A stretch of 64,000 bases of DNA from contig JAGYXB010002078.1 of assembly GCA_022495005.1 (NCBI GenBank), positions 175,573 to 239,572 of the forward strand. The letters run 5' to 3'. Under the pieces are notes generated by a model, which did no database searches, had not been told where the DNA came from, and saw nothing but the letters and a program-made list of their open reading frames with translations. The translations under genes were made by a program, and so were the position numbers. Source of the DNA: Rhyacophila brunnea (taxonomy: Eukaryota > Arthropoda > Insecta > Trichoptera > Rhyacophilidae). Below are positions 38,801 through 53,800 of this stretch, in pieces. Position 1 is the first letter of the stretch; each line of letters starts with the position of its first letter.

Positions 38801-41800
38801 TATAATAGACATTTAAAAAAAAAATCACCCGGGGCTGAACCAAAAACCGGAAAACCCGGAACCGAACCGATATACGAGTATATATTTTTACTTGAACTGG
38901 AACGAAAACCGAATCGAAAAAAAATAACGGTTTAAGTCCTGGTTTTAAGCCATGTCATCAGCTGGTGTACGACTCTTTCACGGGCAGCCACTGACTCACA
39001 TGTCTAAAGTCAACCGTATATGAACGACGCATCTCTATTGACGATACAGCTGTAATCTGTATACATTCTAAAGTACTTTTCTCGATTACGAAACTTTTTA
39101 ATTAAACAAAGTAATATGTTATTACCTGAGCCAAAATATCCAATAACTCGTCATTAGAAAGAAAGTAGAATCTCGGGAAAGAGATTCTTTTCATTTCCAA
39201 ATAAGCCTCGAGACATTTCATGATTTGGTCCAACATTTTATTACACTTTTGGAATTTTGCCTTTAACTCGGGTTTAGTGCCGGCCGACATCGCATGGGGG
39301 ACCTGCACGAAATAATCAATGTACGATACACTATCATTGTATATTATTTAGTAAAATTTACCGTCTTATTGTTCCGTCAATATTCGGCCCGTCGACCTGG
39401 TTGCTACTAAGGCCAATTATCTTGCTTTCAAAAAATTTACGGCGTCTTACTACAGGCGTGAAGATCTCTTCACATAAATTTTGCTGCCTGTATGATTAGC
39501 TTCGTTCTTTGATTTAATAAACAAGTAGCTTCATTTTCTTTTTAGTAAATTCCATGTGATTTTTCTGTCCCTGGCACTTTGCATTAGAGTAAGCTCAGTA
39601 AACTCAGTCAGAGATCACTTTGAGCGTAGCAACCTAAGTCTTGGGCATCTTCTCCCAGGACACTCCCAGGCCAATTATTTCTTAGATGCTTCATATCACC
39701 AATTGACGGGTCCCGTGATACTCTCGATTAAGACTGAGGGTGGTACGGGACGGGTTTGGTAGAGGGAATTTAACTTCAATGTTCCGTCAATATTGATATT
39801 ACTGTGAAACACCAACTTTTGACGTGCCCAGTACCCAGCGCTCGAATTGGAAAAGTTTACTAACCGGAGCGCTCGGCAATTTTTTGAAGATATTAACATA
39901 GTATATCAAATTTTGTTTATTTTATAAAAATAAGTGTGTCAGATTTTTTGTTTTTTGGCATATCTCGCACAGACGGTTAAGGTATTTTTTTACACAAGAC
40001 GGATCGATAACTTTACCGATTTCACAAACCGGAACAGCGCTCCAACCCATTTTGAGCCCTGGGTTAACATTAATACCCCAGGACTAATATGAATTTAAAA
40101 AAATATGTCATTAGAAAATTGGCACACAGGAGATTTTAACAGTTCGACTACGTTATACTCGTAATAATAGTATACCTTAGCTGTATTTCTCATGACAGCT
40201 TTCCATGTTTTATCGACGATGACAAAGAGACTGGCTTCATCGGGCAGTTGTCTCTTTATATCGGGCGCGGAAAATAAAACTTCCAAATACATCCACGTTT
40301 GCATGCATTGAACCCATTCAGTCTGAAATATTTAATTTACGATCGGTTATGTATAATAATATGATTTACAAAGTATTCAAAAATCAGATTCTCCTAAGAA
40401 TACTTGGGACTGTTAAAGGAAAACAAAAGTGGCGCATCCTACTCGTACAATTTAAACATAGTATAGCTGCGCACACGCGCCGAATTGTTGTAAACATGGA
40501 CAAAAATAAAATTTTAACTTACTACCAAAATTACCAAATCGTTTAAAAACAATTGAGGATCTTGCATGAAAGATAGATCCAACTTTAAAAAAAATAGTAA
40601 ATAAATAAAAATGGTTAATAAATTAATCTTTATACTAATGCTAAAAAATATACATTTTAATAAAATACCATATTTTCACACACGTAATAATTTATAATGT
40701 AGTGTAAAGTAAATAAATAAGTTTGGCGAATTTTGAAAGTTTGGATCTGCCTGCACGAAAATGTTAAAATTGTACTATAATGTTTAGTGTTTATAAAACA
40801 TAATAATATTAATAATGTTGCATTTTAGAAACTATTAATCAACACAAATAACTAACAATGTATTACAAAGCAATAAATGAATATCAAAAGGGGGCATGTG
40901 TGGCAGATCCAAATTTCGCAATAACACCCTTGTTTTTTGACGGAATTGTCTCTGACATACATCAAACGATAGCATTTTTTTTTGTTATATTGTAGGTGAA
41001 AAAAAGAGTAAAGTCCCATTTACATGATTCACTTTTGACGATCATCACAGAGGAATCATCCCCAGTGACCCGTGTAAACGCACATTCATCAACGAATCAT
41101 CAAAAGTGATCATACGGAATCAAAAGTGAATGAAGTTCAACTGGTTCTACTTTTTGATCATTTCTTGATCTCTACGGATGATTCCGCGCATGCGCTCTGC
41201 GTCTCTGAGTACTGTCATCATAAATACCCCATGATATTACATCGCATTACCCATGTTTTATCCACTAACGCCTCTTTTTCTTATCCCTCTTTCTCTCGGT
41301 GACATTTCTACATTTATATAACAAATAATCACAAATTGTTTGAATTCTAACATACACCACAATTTCATTTGACGCTATTTTGGAATGAATTGAGAATGTC
41401 ACTTTCGGTGACACGTCTAAACAAAAAGTGAATACCTGAATTCAATTCCCTGCGGATGATCATCCGCAGTGACTCGAATAAATGAACCTTAACCGCCAAA
41501 AGTTTGATCTGCCCCCCTTTTAATGCAAGATCCTCAATTAATAATAACCCAAGTAACAATGTCAACTGATTATTTAATTTGTATCGATAATAATTACAAT
41601 TTCTTTCTTAACTTTCTTCTTTAAGCACTACGGTGCATGGTTGCAGCATCAGTCCCGTGCGGCTCCGTCTCGGGACGGAATGAGCACTTAAAATCACTTC
41701 TTTCAGACACGTTTAAAGCGTCATAGAAAGCGGCCGTGCATATCCACGGCTATGCATATATGACGAGTGGTAGTGGGTACTTTAACGTAGTAGACGTGTT

Positions 41801-44800
41801 TTGTATTATTGTTAGCAGTACTGGGATTTTTTTCGGCGTGGATAATGTGGCTACAAGCACAACTGTTATTAACATAGTACAGAAAAAATCCAACATTGGG
41901 GTACTGGTCAAAACAAGATTGTAATATAGATAGCTCTTATCATATTCTCATTCTGAATTTAATAAGTAGTATACTAACTATTACGAAAATACACTTTTTA
42001 CTTAACATTAGTGAATAATGCCGTCTGTGCGGCGCGAAGATTCTAATCTCTCCATAATGTTTATGAATGAACTACAGTAAACTACGTATCTAAACATGCC
42101 AGCGCCTCACGCCTCCACGCAGTGAAAACCTCCACTGCTTTTTCACCACATTTTGTAATAATGGATACACGTATTTTTCTTATTGCGAGCTGTAATGTAA
42201 TGTTTAACCATATTTATGTGCCTTGATTTATCTGTCTGTCTGTAACGCACTAGAGAAAATATATGTAGTGTGGGAGAGAGCAAGACAGGGAGAAGACGTA
42301 TTTAAATAGGTAAGGTGACAGAACACAAACACGTAAACTAAAATTCTAAATTTGAAAAATAAATACTCCCATAATAGTTTGACAGACAGTGCGGTATTTA
42401 CTAGCATATCGTCACATCCAATAATGTTGACAGGTGGCATGGTCACGTGATATTAATAAATACATAAATTTAAAAAAAAAGGAAATTACTTAATGAAATG
42501 TTTCTAACCAGAGTATCAGAGAGTACTTCCAGCTGCCTTTCCCATTCTTCCACTTTACTTTTAATTGGAGCGCTGTTTCTGGAGCTCAGTATTATGCCAA
42601 CGAGCATCGTGCTTTCGTCTATTGCAGTTTGAATTTCTTCTAAGCCTCCCAGCATCCAAACATCCTTACTGTCGCGATAAGGAATAACTGGAAGCTCTAA
42701 CGATTTCCACATATCTTCAATCTGTAATTGAAAATCAATCAAGTCAGCATCATAGAGCGTGACTTAACCCGGGAGGGTTCTGGTTCTCTCCGCCAGCTGT
42801 CATAGGTAATCATTATTATGGAAACAGACAGTGTTATATAAACTGTATTTTGTTTTTCAACTATTTTTTGAAGCTTAACTTCTTTATATCAGAATGTATT
42901 TTTGTCGTGTGACGAAGTTGCGCGCTCAAATGTAACGTATTCATTTGGCATGGGACGGAAGTTTTTCCCGCCGATGCAACATAATTTAATTTGCGCGGCG
43001 ACGTTTGGGTGTTCTAGATGCTGGAGGTTTGTAATTTTCAGCTGTGGCTTGAGCCGGTTGGGTAAAGACTGAATGTTGCAACTTTTATTATGATTATTCA
43101 TTTTTCATTTCGGTCTCAAGCGTACATCCGCATGCGCATAGTCGTTCAATTTTGTGAATGTTGAGTTGGTAAATAATTCAAACAATGGTATGTTTACACT
43201 TCATACACAAACATACATATTTTTACAGTTTAGGACAATATTTGTCGTATATCCCATGTCAATTTATTTATTAGCGGTTTGTAATAATTGAAGACAATAA
43301 TAATTATTATGTTTCATCACAAAAGCCAATATCACGTTTCAGTTAATCCATTAAATAGGGTTTAGGCTATGTTTTACTTTTGATTTGTAATAAAATATTA
43401 TTGTTAACGAAAATAGTCTGTACAGCTATTTTCTGTTTAAGCAAAGATGGTCGAAATAGCTGTCTGCTAAATTTTTCAAACACAGATTTTGAGATTTTTT
43501 TCGATCCAAAGTAGGTACATTCTGCAATAATATTTTGTTTTGTTATTTTTTGTTTTATTACGCCAAAGAAGTATAACTTCTAACGCGCGTAGATAAGTAC
43601 ACACACCGAATTTTTAAAATGAACATCTCGTACTTGTATAATGTTTGAATCAAAATAATTTGTTTACATTCCCAATATTCTCTCAAAAACGCCCTTCCTT
43701 CTTTCCTTCATCCTGTCTCTCCCCAGCGTTGGAGCATAGGGCAAATACAGGTTCGCGCCACTTCCCATGGTCCATCGTGAACGCTTGCTCCTCTTGACAC
43801 GACAAACAAACCTTCAGCGCGTAGGTCGCTTTTGTAACACCGCTGCAGGGTAAGGGAGGCCGGCCATGGCATCGGAACTGTTGAGGCAGTGCCACAAGGG
43901 TACGAAGTAAAAACTTGCGGCCCTATTATTAAAACTAAAAATTGAATGCGGACCGAATAATTAAAAAAGTTACTAACCCCTAAAGTAGGTATACCACCTC
44001 AATCAAAGGCGTACTACAATTGCTGATATTATAATTAATTATTTTACCTTTGTCAGTAGTGCTTCCAATGACGCTTCCGAACTAGCCTGGCCAGAAACCT
44101 CCATAAGTTCCTGAGTGTGATCAAACAGTCGAGTTTTCTCAAGGGAAGTCAATGTAACAAGAGCATCGGACGTAAACTTGGTGTCCAGTATCGATTCAAT
44201 ATCAATCCAGTGGCGTTGCTTTAACGATGGATTCTTCAAACAGCTAATTGTGGGCAGCTGGTTAAATAAGATGATAATAACTTAGAAACCTAGTTATTAA
44301 CATTAAGAAACCAGACTATAACAAAAGCGAGCCTTATAAACCATTAGCTTTTCAACACTTGACGGTGGTTCTGCAACGTTTTAAATGTATTTGAATTGGT
44401 AACCGAAAACATAATATATTCTAGCGGATTGGTAAAAACCATTATATACATAGAGGTTCGCAATCTTCAAAGATTTTCACCTAAATATTTTAAGTAAAGA
44501 CTGTTTGGTTAATTTCCTTGCCTATCTATATACAAAAATTTATGTATTTAATCCGGTTGTAAGCAGTTATTTATAGCTACGAATATTTCAATATGAATGT
44601 TTTAGGTTCAGTATAAGTCGACCATATTTTTATTTTTTGTCCACATTTAAATGCGGTCGCCAAAAAAGCTACATCGATTTAGGCGCGAAGATGGCCTTTG
44701 TCATGCTTTCTGATAAGTATGATTTGGCAAGACTTCCCGGGACATATGGCTAACAACAGAAATATAATACAATGATTTTTTCACTCAAAAACTGCTGAAT

Positions 44801-47800
44801 TATTATCGTAACCTGTCTATCTGGCTACCGTTATCCAAGTAATATTTCGTAAACATCACAATTAGGACCTGGAAAGGGACTTTTGGGTCAATAAAAAGGT
44901 TGAGAACTACATTCCTGCTAAATTTCAGTATATCGAAAGAATACCACGCCCATACGTTATTGAAAGACTACTGGCCTAATAGAGTAACTTATAAAACTAA
45001 ATTAATAATACAATGCATTTCCACCATGAATTGACAGACAATAAAAGAAATTAAAGAGTAACTTACTTTCATTTTCATAGAATCGACCATCTCCCTCAAC
45101 TTGAAGGTTATTTCATTTTTGGGCAATCCTTTATCGAGCTGACTTAGAGTTTTTCCAAAATTTATCGTTTTCGATTGCATCTGCTCGATATCTAATGTGT
45201 CGAATGGGCAATCGAACCTTAAATCAAATCATAAAAACAAAATCAATAGACTTTTTATAATTATTTGAATTTCATATTCATCATCACCATCATCATCATC
45301 ATCAACCGGTGTCTATACACAGCTGGATGAAGGGCTCCCCTAGTTCTTTCAACTCTTATCGGTCCCTAGTTCTTTGTGCCATGTACTACATCCACCGAAC
45401 TTTATGAGCTCGTCTATCCAGCGGGTTTGAGGGCGTACCTGTGGGCGTTTAGTTCCACGGTATGATTGCATTTCTCTAGCGGTTGTCCACTAGCCGAGCT
45501 CTATGTCCAGCCCAATACAATTTCAAATGCTTAGTGACCTCTATCACATCGCGTACTCTTGTCTGTTTCCTTATCCATTGGATTATTTTGCGATCTTTAC
45601 GGGTTATATTTTCCATCCCACGTTGCGAGTCCATGTTTTACATGCATACGTGAGCGTTGGTATGACACATTGATTGAATACTTTGCGTTAAAAATACAAT
45701 TATGTCATAATTATTTACAACATAAGATTTTTAAGTACATTGTTTTTACAAAAACAAAGATCGAAGAAGAATTTAGTATTTTAACTAATAAAATCAATAC
45801 TATAAATTGAAGAATACATTTGGATGTATGTTTGTACCGTCCTTCGGTTTTTATTTATAAAAGTCCACACGCGCAGTCAAGTTTCGACAAAATTTGGACA
45901 GTGGACGGAGGCCGACGAGCCGGAGTGCGTGGTTGGAGTCTTGAATTTCAGATTTAACCCGTTGCACCCCGGGATAGTTTTACGGTTTTTAATGCTGCAA
46001 CTCCCATTTTTTATTGAAAATGTCGCTAGAATGTGTACATTTAAAAAATATTGGCGTATGAATATGAAATTAGGTGAGTGGGTAAATAGTATTAAAAAAA
46101 TACCAAGTATTTTGAAATCTATTCCAGTCCTCATATGACGTCCAAAGAAGTTGTCTCAATTTTACGCTTCGAATAATTTCATCCAATATGTCTAATCGAG
46201 ATTGAGCCATCTATAATATAAAATCAAATTCATATTATGTAATATTTATTTAATACCCAATAAATATTTAATTGCATAATATAGTTAATATAATATTCCA
46301 ATTATATAATAATGATCTCGACGACAAACTGACTGATTTTGAGCTACCTTCCACGATAAAATAAAAATACATTGTAAGTGATCGTTCGGGCTTACGTGTT
46401 TTAGTCTTTCGGTATTTGGACCAACATTATTTTATTTTAACGATACCATCGTAAACATAAAATTCTGATTGATATGTTTTCACATATTTTTAATGTAAAT
46501 AAATTTCAATAACAAATAATGTTATTTTATTTACCTTAAATAGCTTCTGCCACACCAGTATCTGCTCATATCTGTCTTGGCACACTGATAATTCCTCCAT
46601 TAGACTTTCTAGTTTCTCGAACACAATCTCATTTTTAGAATTAATATCCAATAGCCAATCTTTCTAAAAAAAATATCAATACAAAATGTATCATAGCGTT
46701 AAAATAGTGAAATAAAATAAATAGGTATCCGAGAGAACCGTTTAAAATTATGTTCACTCTTTTGAGAGTCGCTTAAAACGTGGATCTATCTTATAAAACT
46801 CTAAAATACAAAATAACCTTTGTTTGGTAGAGCAAACTGTATAATTAAACTAATACACAGAATAATTATTCACGCCCACGATGGCCGAGTGGCTTAATAT
46901 AATATTGTGGGTCTCAGGTTCAAATCCTGGGTCTGGCAAGTACACATATTGTGTTTCAATTTGTGTTTCAATCAAAGTTTAGACCTACCTAATAGGTGAG
47001 AAAGTGGCTAACATATATTTCTCGTAAAAACAAAATCTGTTGATACAAACCTCCACCCTGTGGAGGCCCATGTGATCCTCTAATGGCAAGAACGTAGTGG
47101 TAGCAACTCAAACGTATAACCATGTGTGAAATGTTCGTAGACAGTATCTTTTTTGGGGCTAATACACACGGTTATACGTTTGAGTTTCCCAAGACGCCGC
47201 CGCGCCGCCGCGCCGCTGCCCGCCCGTCACTGTGGTCAAGCGCTATGGATCGTCGATCGGACATGGTGACGTAGAAGTAGTAGAAAATGAATTCACTCAA
47301 TTGACATAAGTAATAGTATTATTTTAACGGGAAGTTTGTTTTTGAATTTACTCTGTAATATTTTTAGATATGCATCGGTGAAGCCATAATTTTATATGCT
47401 GATTGTACAAAGTTGTAAAAGTTAAATCTTATTAGGATCGGACATGGTAAAAAAAATAGAAAATTAAAACAATACTTTTTTCCCATTTTATGAACACTTC
47501 TAAAAAAATGAAAAATATGTATTATGGATCCAGAAGTATCTTAATAGGTATATATTTGATATATTAGCGTGTTCAACGATATTGTATTTTTTTTAATCGA
47601 AAATGGGATTTACGAGTATTATGTTCAAGACAGACCGACGAAAAGGTATTCCGAAATATTTTAAATTATACTACAATATTACTAGAGTTAGTACCAATCT
47701 GTTTTAGATTTTACTTGACGTTTGTGTATTTATATTGTTCCATATCGCAACCAAAAAGTTATAAATTTTCTTTTTTTCAAGTTACTTATCGAAAAATAAA

Positions 47801-50800
47801 ATAACGAATAGTTCTGTGTTCTCTTATGCAAAGTTTTAAGATATCGTAGGTTCTGATTGTACGTTTGATTATATCTCTTTCAGCCTCTGACACAGGCAAT
47901 CTTTTTTTTTTTTTAATTATACTCATCTATTCTACCAGAAGGTTTTTGAAATAATCGCTCATTATAATCACATAAGTTATTTCTTACAAAAAGATTTATT
48001 TACATTGTAATTATTGTTATGGCGAATCAAGAATTGAAGCAACGTATAGCTATACTTATTTAAATTGCGTGAAATCAATAAGATTATGGGATCAAACACA
48101 TTCTTGGGAAATACCACTAGGAAAGTTTCCACTAATCGGTCTGCACCAAATCCACGTTGTTAATTAAAAGTACCGGCCAAGGAATTCTCACTAAAAAGCA
48201 CTCTATGAATATAAACACCAGTACAATGCCAATTAGCAAATTATTATTACTTACGGAGACATCTTTTTGAATAGTTTGAACTTCGGTCATTAACTCATAC
48301 ACATCTTTACCGATTTGAACGGTGAATTTCTGGGCTATAACATTTCGCGACTGCAATTTCTTGTCACAATTACTTCTTAAAATATTTATAATCATATTTA
48401 ACCCTGTATGAATAAACGAATAAGTCAATTTTAACAATTATTATAATATTATACCTTATTGTACATACATAATTTTGAAAACACTTCTGAGAAAATATAT
48501 TATAACAAATAAAAAAATCTTTTTCCTGCACCTCTCGGGTTTCGCGCCCATGTACATAAACCACTATGCTAAAGGCACCATACTTAATTGCGACACATTT
48601 TTACTAATGGCTTTTAATACTCACTAAAGCGCTTTCTAAAATGAGCTACAATTGGCAATCGACTTTTGTATTTTAAATCAAAGTAGGTATTACTTTAATT
48701 ACTAACCGACGTCACGGATCACTCCAAGATTTTTTAATCTGTAATTGGCAATCGATTGTTGTTTCTTAAATTAAAGTAGGTCTAAAAATATTGGAGAAAT
48801 TCCACGACGTCGGTTAGTAATCAAAGTAATAGTAAATAGTTACCTACTTTGATTTAAAAAACAAAAATCGATTGCCAAAGTAGCTTGATTTGGAAGAGCA
48901 CTGATAACTAGGTATTAAAATTGACCAATAGTTAAAATTTATCGCAATTAGTATGTCACCATAGTGGTAATGCACGGATAGGGCATAAACCTGGGAGATA
49001 CGGTGTTCGATTCCCCTTCGGGTTGGCTTACTTTATCAAAAAAGATTTTTTCTATTGGTTATAATATATTCTCTCAGAAAGTGTTTTTCAAAATTATATA
49101 ATGCTTGATAATTATTTGTTATGTATCGATTTCGAGTATACAATTTATGGATTTTATATTAAAGAAATAAATAATAATAATAAAAAAAAATCTGTAAAAA
49201 GGGAGCATTCTACTTACGGTGTCGATTATAAAAGGTAAGTAGAAAAATGTATGTATGAGAATCAACATCTCAAGCCATGTCAACGCATTGATCGGCCATG
49301 CTAAATAATAGCTGACTACAATTTTAATTTCCTTAATATTCGTTTTCCCATATCCATTTATCGCAAACTCGATATAAAATAGCTGACTCAATATTATAAT
49401 AGTTATTTCCTAAATATTATTTTCAAGGTATTATTTTGATTATGAGTACGTCGATAATTAACGGATCACAATTTTATTAGAAATCCCACTCTAACATAAC
49501 CTCCCAGTTTGTCAGTATCTTAGTCTCTGTATCGCTCCGCACAGCATCTCATTCACCGAGCCTCGTACCTCGGAGCAGTATCAAGTATTGTAACATAACT
49601 CTTGTACCGACTGTTTACGCTGCAATAAAAATACGCTCCTCCATCTCCATCGGAGCAATAACCAAATATCGACTCCTGATCAGCCTCCTACCGCGGCCTC
49701 GTCCTCTAAAACGAGAGCGCCAAATGTGTAATATTGTAGATATTATGTGAATGTAAAAAAACTTACCCGAATAGTCTCTCATGTCGCTAGGAAGAATGTC
49801 AATTTTATATTCGTCTATCAAATCGTAGATATCACGAATATAGTCCAACTTGTTCTCTAAAGAGGCGACAATACTCTCTACGTTGTTTAACATCAAATTA
49901 TATTCAACGAGATCGGACGAAGATTCTGGGGCAGCGTTTAAATCCATCGTTACAGTTTCACACTCTGTCATTACTTCTGTCACAATTTGACGTCCAATTC
50001 TAAGAGAAATACCATTTATAATGACGTAATTAGTGATGTATAAAGTTACATATTAAAATGTGTTTTTGCATTGTAACTAATTTCGTAAATCACCACGTGT
50101 ATTAAATTTATCTGTAACGCATGAGAGAAAACTTATGTCAATTTATAAGAGTGGGTGAGGCAGAGGAAGACATATTAAATGGGGTAAGGTGAAAGAAAAG
50201 ATAAACGTCATGCCTATGGAGCTATTGTAGAATAATTTATCTATGTCTTAGTTAGATATCGTTAGATATAGTTAGATATATTAGTACTTAGTGTTTATTA
50301 TTCGTGAAAATGTAATAGTACGTAGCGGTAACCAAAATAACGCAAGGAAATCAGTTGCAAAGAATGAAAAACGATTAAAAAATATTCTAGCCAATAAACA
50401 AAACTGACTTATTGATATACTATTATTATTTATTAATATTTTGGACTATGGTGGAAATACGTTAAAATAAAATACTTTACAAGAAATGAAAATATAATTA
50501 ATATAAAATTCTACAGGTCTTTAAAAGGTTTGTCGATAGCTATTTCGGTTGTGACACCATTATCAAGACTAATGGAATTCTACCAAGTAAATGCTAACTC
50601 AATTAATAAAATAATTTCTTGTATTTTAACAAAACTGATAGTTAATTATGATTTATCAACCTCACTGCTACTGTTATATATGCGTATATTTTTGAATTTA
50701 CCTCGCTACACCTTCTGGTGTATCTGCCAGACAGTGCAATATTTTTCGAGGATTCCGCAAAACAAAAAAGTTTGAAATCACTTGGTCAAGTTATTAAAAT

Positions 50801-53800
50801 AAAATTGACTATATAATAGGCTTTCGAAATGTTTCTGTAACGCAATAAATGGATATAATCCGATGTGAAGTAGCCCAGTAAAACAATGGAAAAATCACAA
50901 ACTTGACAATCAAAATAGATTTAATAGGCATTTTATTGAAATTCATGAATAATTTTTAGATTGCAGATATGATATCACCGAAATTTAAAACTCTTAAATA
51001 AGATACACATTAGGCATAATATTTTTATTGCCCTATAGTTGTTCAATTGTTGACAATATGATTCATTTATTTCCATGTCAAGACTCTGCTTCGTGAAAAA
51101 AAAATCATTGTTAAGTGTTGTCACTACCATGATAATGCATCGGTGACATTTGTAATCCGATACGGTTGGAATATTTATTTTAACTAAACGGGCACAGTTT
51201 AATTTTATAAATTTCAAATATACCGCCATTTTGACATATCTACGTTTAGCGTCTACGATCGCCGTAGGAACGGCAAGTAAGCGACTTAAAATTATTATAA
51301 AATTATAAAAAACCCATTCTGACGTGTAGGTCTCAGATCATCAATTAACCCTTGGACATAATATACTAAATTAACCAAACACGCTCACAAGAAAATCGTA
51401 TAGAGATGGAGATTAAACGTATGACAGTGGTGACAAGAAAGGGATATCTTGGACAACTAATTAAAAAGAGCTTTTCTTCTTAATAGTTTTACGTTCAAAA
51501 TTGGCACTTCAGTAATTTTTATAGAAAAACCATAGAAGGCTCCATCTAGAAGAAAACTGAATATATTTTTTCAATACTTACGATGGTATCATCACCGACA
51601 ATATATTAAGTAGTTTTTGAGGCATTTTCAGTACTGACTCTTTCATAGACTGCATGCGTATAAAGAATAGCCCCAATGCTTGATATGGTGGGATTTTGTC
51701 ATTCGTTGCTAATTCTTGATGAAATCTATGGCATAGAGCTCTAAGTCCATTTGTATCGTTGTTACACATTGTAGAAACATCCAACTGAGCGTCTTCTCTG
51801 TTCATGTTCAAAATTACTTCAAAGTTTTTTATGAATCTATCCACAGATGCGTAGCCCTCTTTCAAAATTTCTGGTATCGAAGCCTCGTCATTTTTGAAAT
51901 CCACGTCGTGTTTCAAAATATACTGTAAACTTTTTTCCGTTGCGGTGACCGGGATCTCTATCTGTTTTTCGAAAACGATTGGACTTGTAAAATTACACAA
52001 CATTGGATCGGACATGAACGGCTTAAGTCCTATGACAGTGTTGATCCAAGAACTCGTAATTTTTGAGAAAATGCCAAACGTTACAGCTTCTGGAGGATTT
52101 AATGAAATCATGGAATCATCCGTGATAACGACATCCATATGAAACAATGGACACTGGAAACAAACCAAAATACGATGAGCATTGTTACTTAGGATTTTAG
52201 ACTTTTAACAATTGTGAGTTTTATACACTTTTAATGTTACAAAACATGGTGGAGGTTATTTTAATCTACCAGTACAATATTTTAACTAAGTTCAATATGA
52301 TAGGTGGTCACAAAAAAATCTCAAATCTTGTAAATTATTCATTGAATAAAAGAAATAGTTTATTAAATTATTAGCAAGTCTAAGTACGTTATAAAAACTA
52401 AAATATTGGAGTGATCCGTAACATGGATTAGTGAGGCATTTAATTTACCTACCGTAATTTAATATACTTACAAAAACCTATAGCCAACATTGTAACGCAA
52501 TTTGATAAGCATTTCACGTAAGAACTACTAGTTAAAATCGTATTAATTAAGTAGGATGCCCGTAGCTTAATTGTAAAACCACACTGGCGAGAATCCAGTG
52601 GTTACAAACTCAAGTTACGTCAGGAGTCGTATTTTTTTTTCAAAAAAGATTTTTCTAGTGCAGATATGCATGAGATGTTTTCAAAATATGTATGTTCAAT
52701 TTATATAATATATTATATATGTAAGTATTATCTACTGTTAATATTACAATAATGCATTTACGCCCCTTTGTCTGATTAGCTTGCATAAAATTAGATGAAA
52801 TGATATTAACTTATATTAATATTATAATGTAGTAATAAATAAATAAATAAATAAATAATATAAGATATAAAAACAATATTTTTAGAATATATTATATCAT
52901 TTTCATCCTGGAGCCGGAGTTCAAAGTTATGAAGGGGTAACTTCTGCCTGATACCGTCGAATACCGACAAGCGCAGCGATAATAGTGTGAAATTTGTTCC
53001 CAAAAAAATTGTGATGTAAAAAATGACTTGTTGCAAATTTAATCATTAGGTATTTTCTTCAGTTTTGCATTACTTATAAGTATTTTCTAGAGAAGGTTTC
53101 ATCATCGTCTTTGCTACAACCGTATTTCTATTATTATAGCAGAAGAAATACATGTGATTGATTGATTATGAATCGTGCCCGGAAATTTGTACGTATGCTG
53201 TTGTCCGTATCACAGTTAACAATGAAATGTAATATCGTAAAGCGATGGCGATTAAGATCAAATTCATGTTTAAATAAAACATTTAAAAACACGTAATAAA
53301 AACCACCGGAATACAAGGAAAAGACAGAAGAAAATACGTAGGTATGGAGGTAAATTAGAAATACAATCATATCGTATATAATTATATAAAATTATTCTGA
53401 TTGGTAGGATCGTAAGTATCAAGTCTAACAACGACAGCGTTATAATCAGATTTTTTGATACCAATCAATATCAAAATAAATCAATGTTCTTAATGAATCT
53501 AATAAAATTTCAATACTACTGCCTGCAATGCATCATGAACCTCGCGGTATTTTTTTAAATCTCAATGCTATAAGGCCGTCTATTTCCGATACGACAACAC
53601 ACGGTGAACTGTGGCTACGGCGAAATGTTATACGTACAATTTATATGTAACCATTATTCATAATATTTTCTAAATATACCACAGAATATATTGTTTTTTA
53701 ATTGGTTTTAATTATAATAATTACATGTGGATCTCGGCCGATTCAAATTAGAAGAGTTTTATTAATTAACTAAGATTCAATAGGTACTACAGCAATAAAA

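Noticed and set aside
45824..46138. 104-codon plus-strand frame
   Set aside because: No domain was recognised, it partly overlaps dynein exon 14 in antisense, and composition is that of intron sequence.
46875..46945. Functional tRNA gene (canonical A and B boxes)
   Set aside because: The acceptor and anticodon arms do not form a proper cloverleaf, and the same unit with a shared body recurs at 2270 and 19545, so it is a SINE.
51894..52142. 82-codon plus-strand frame
   Set aside because: It is the antisense shadow of the large dynein exon 10.
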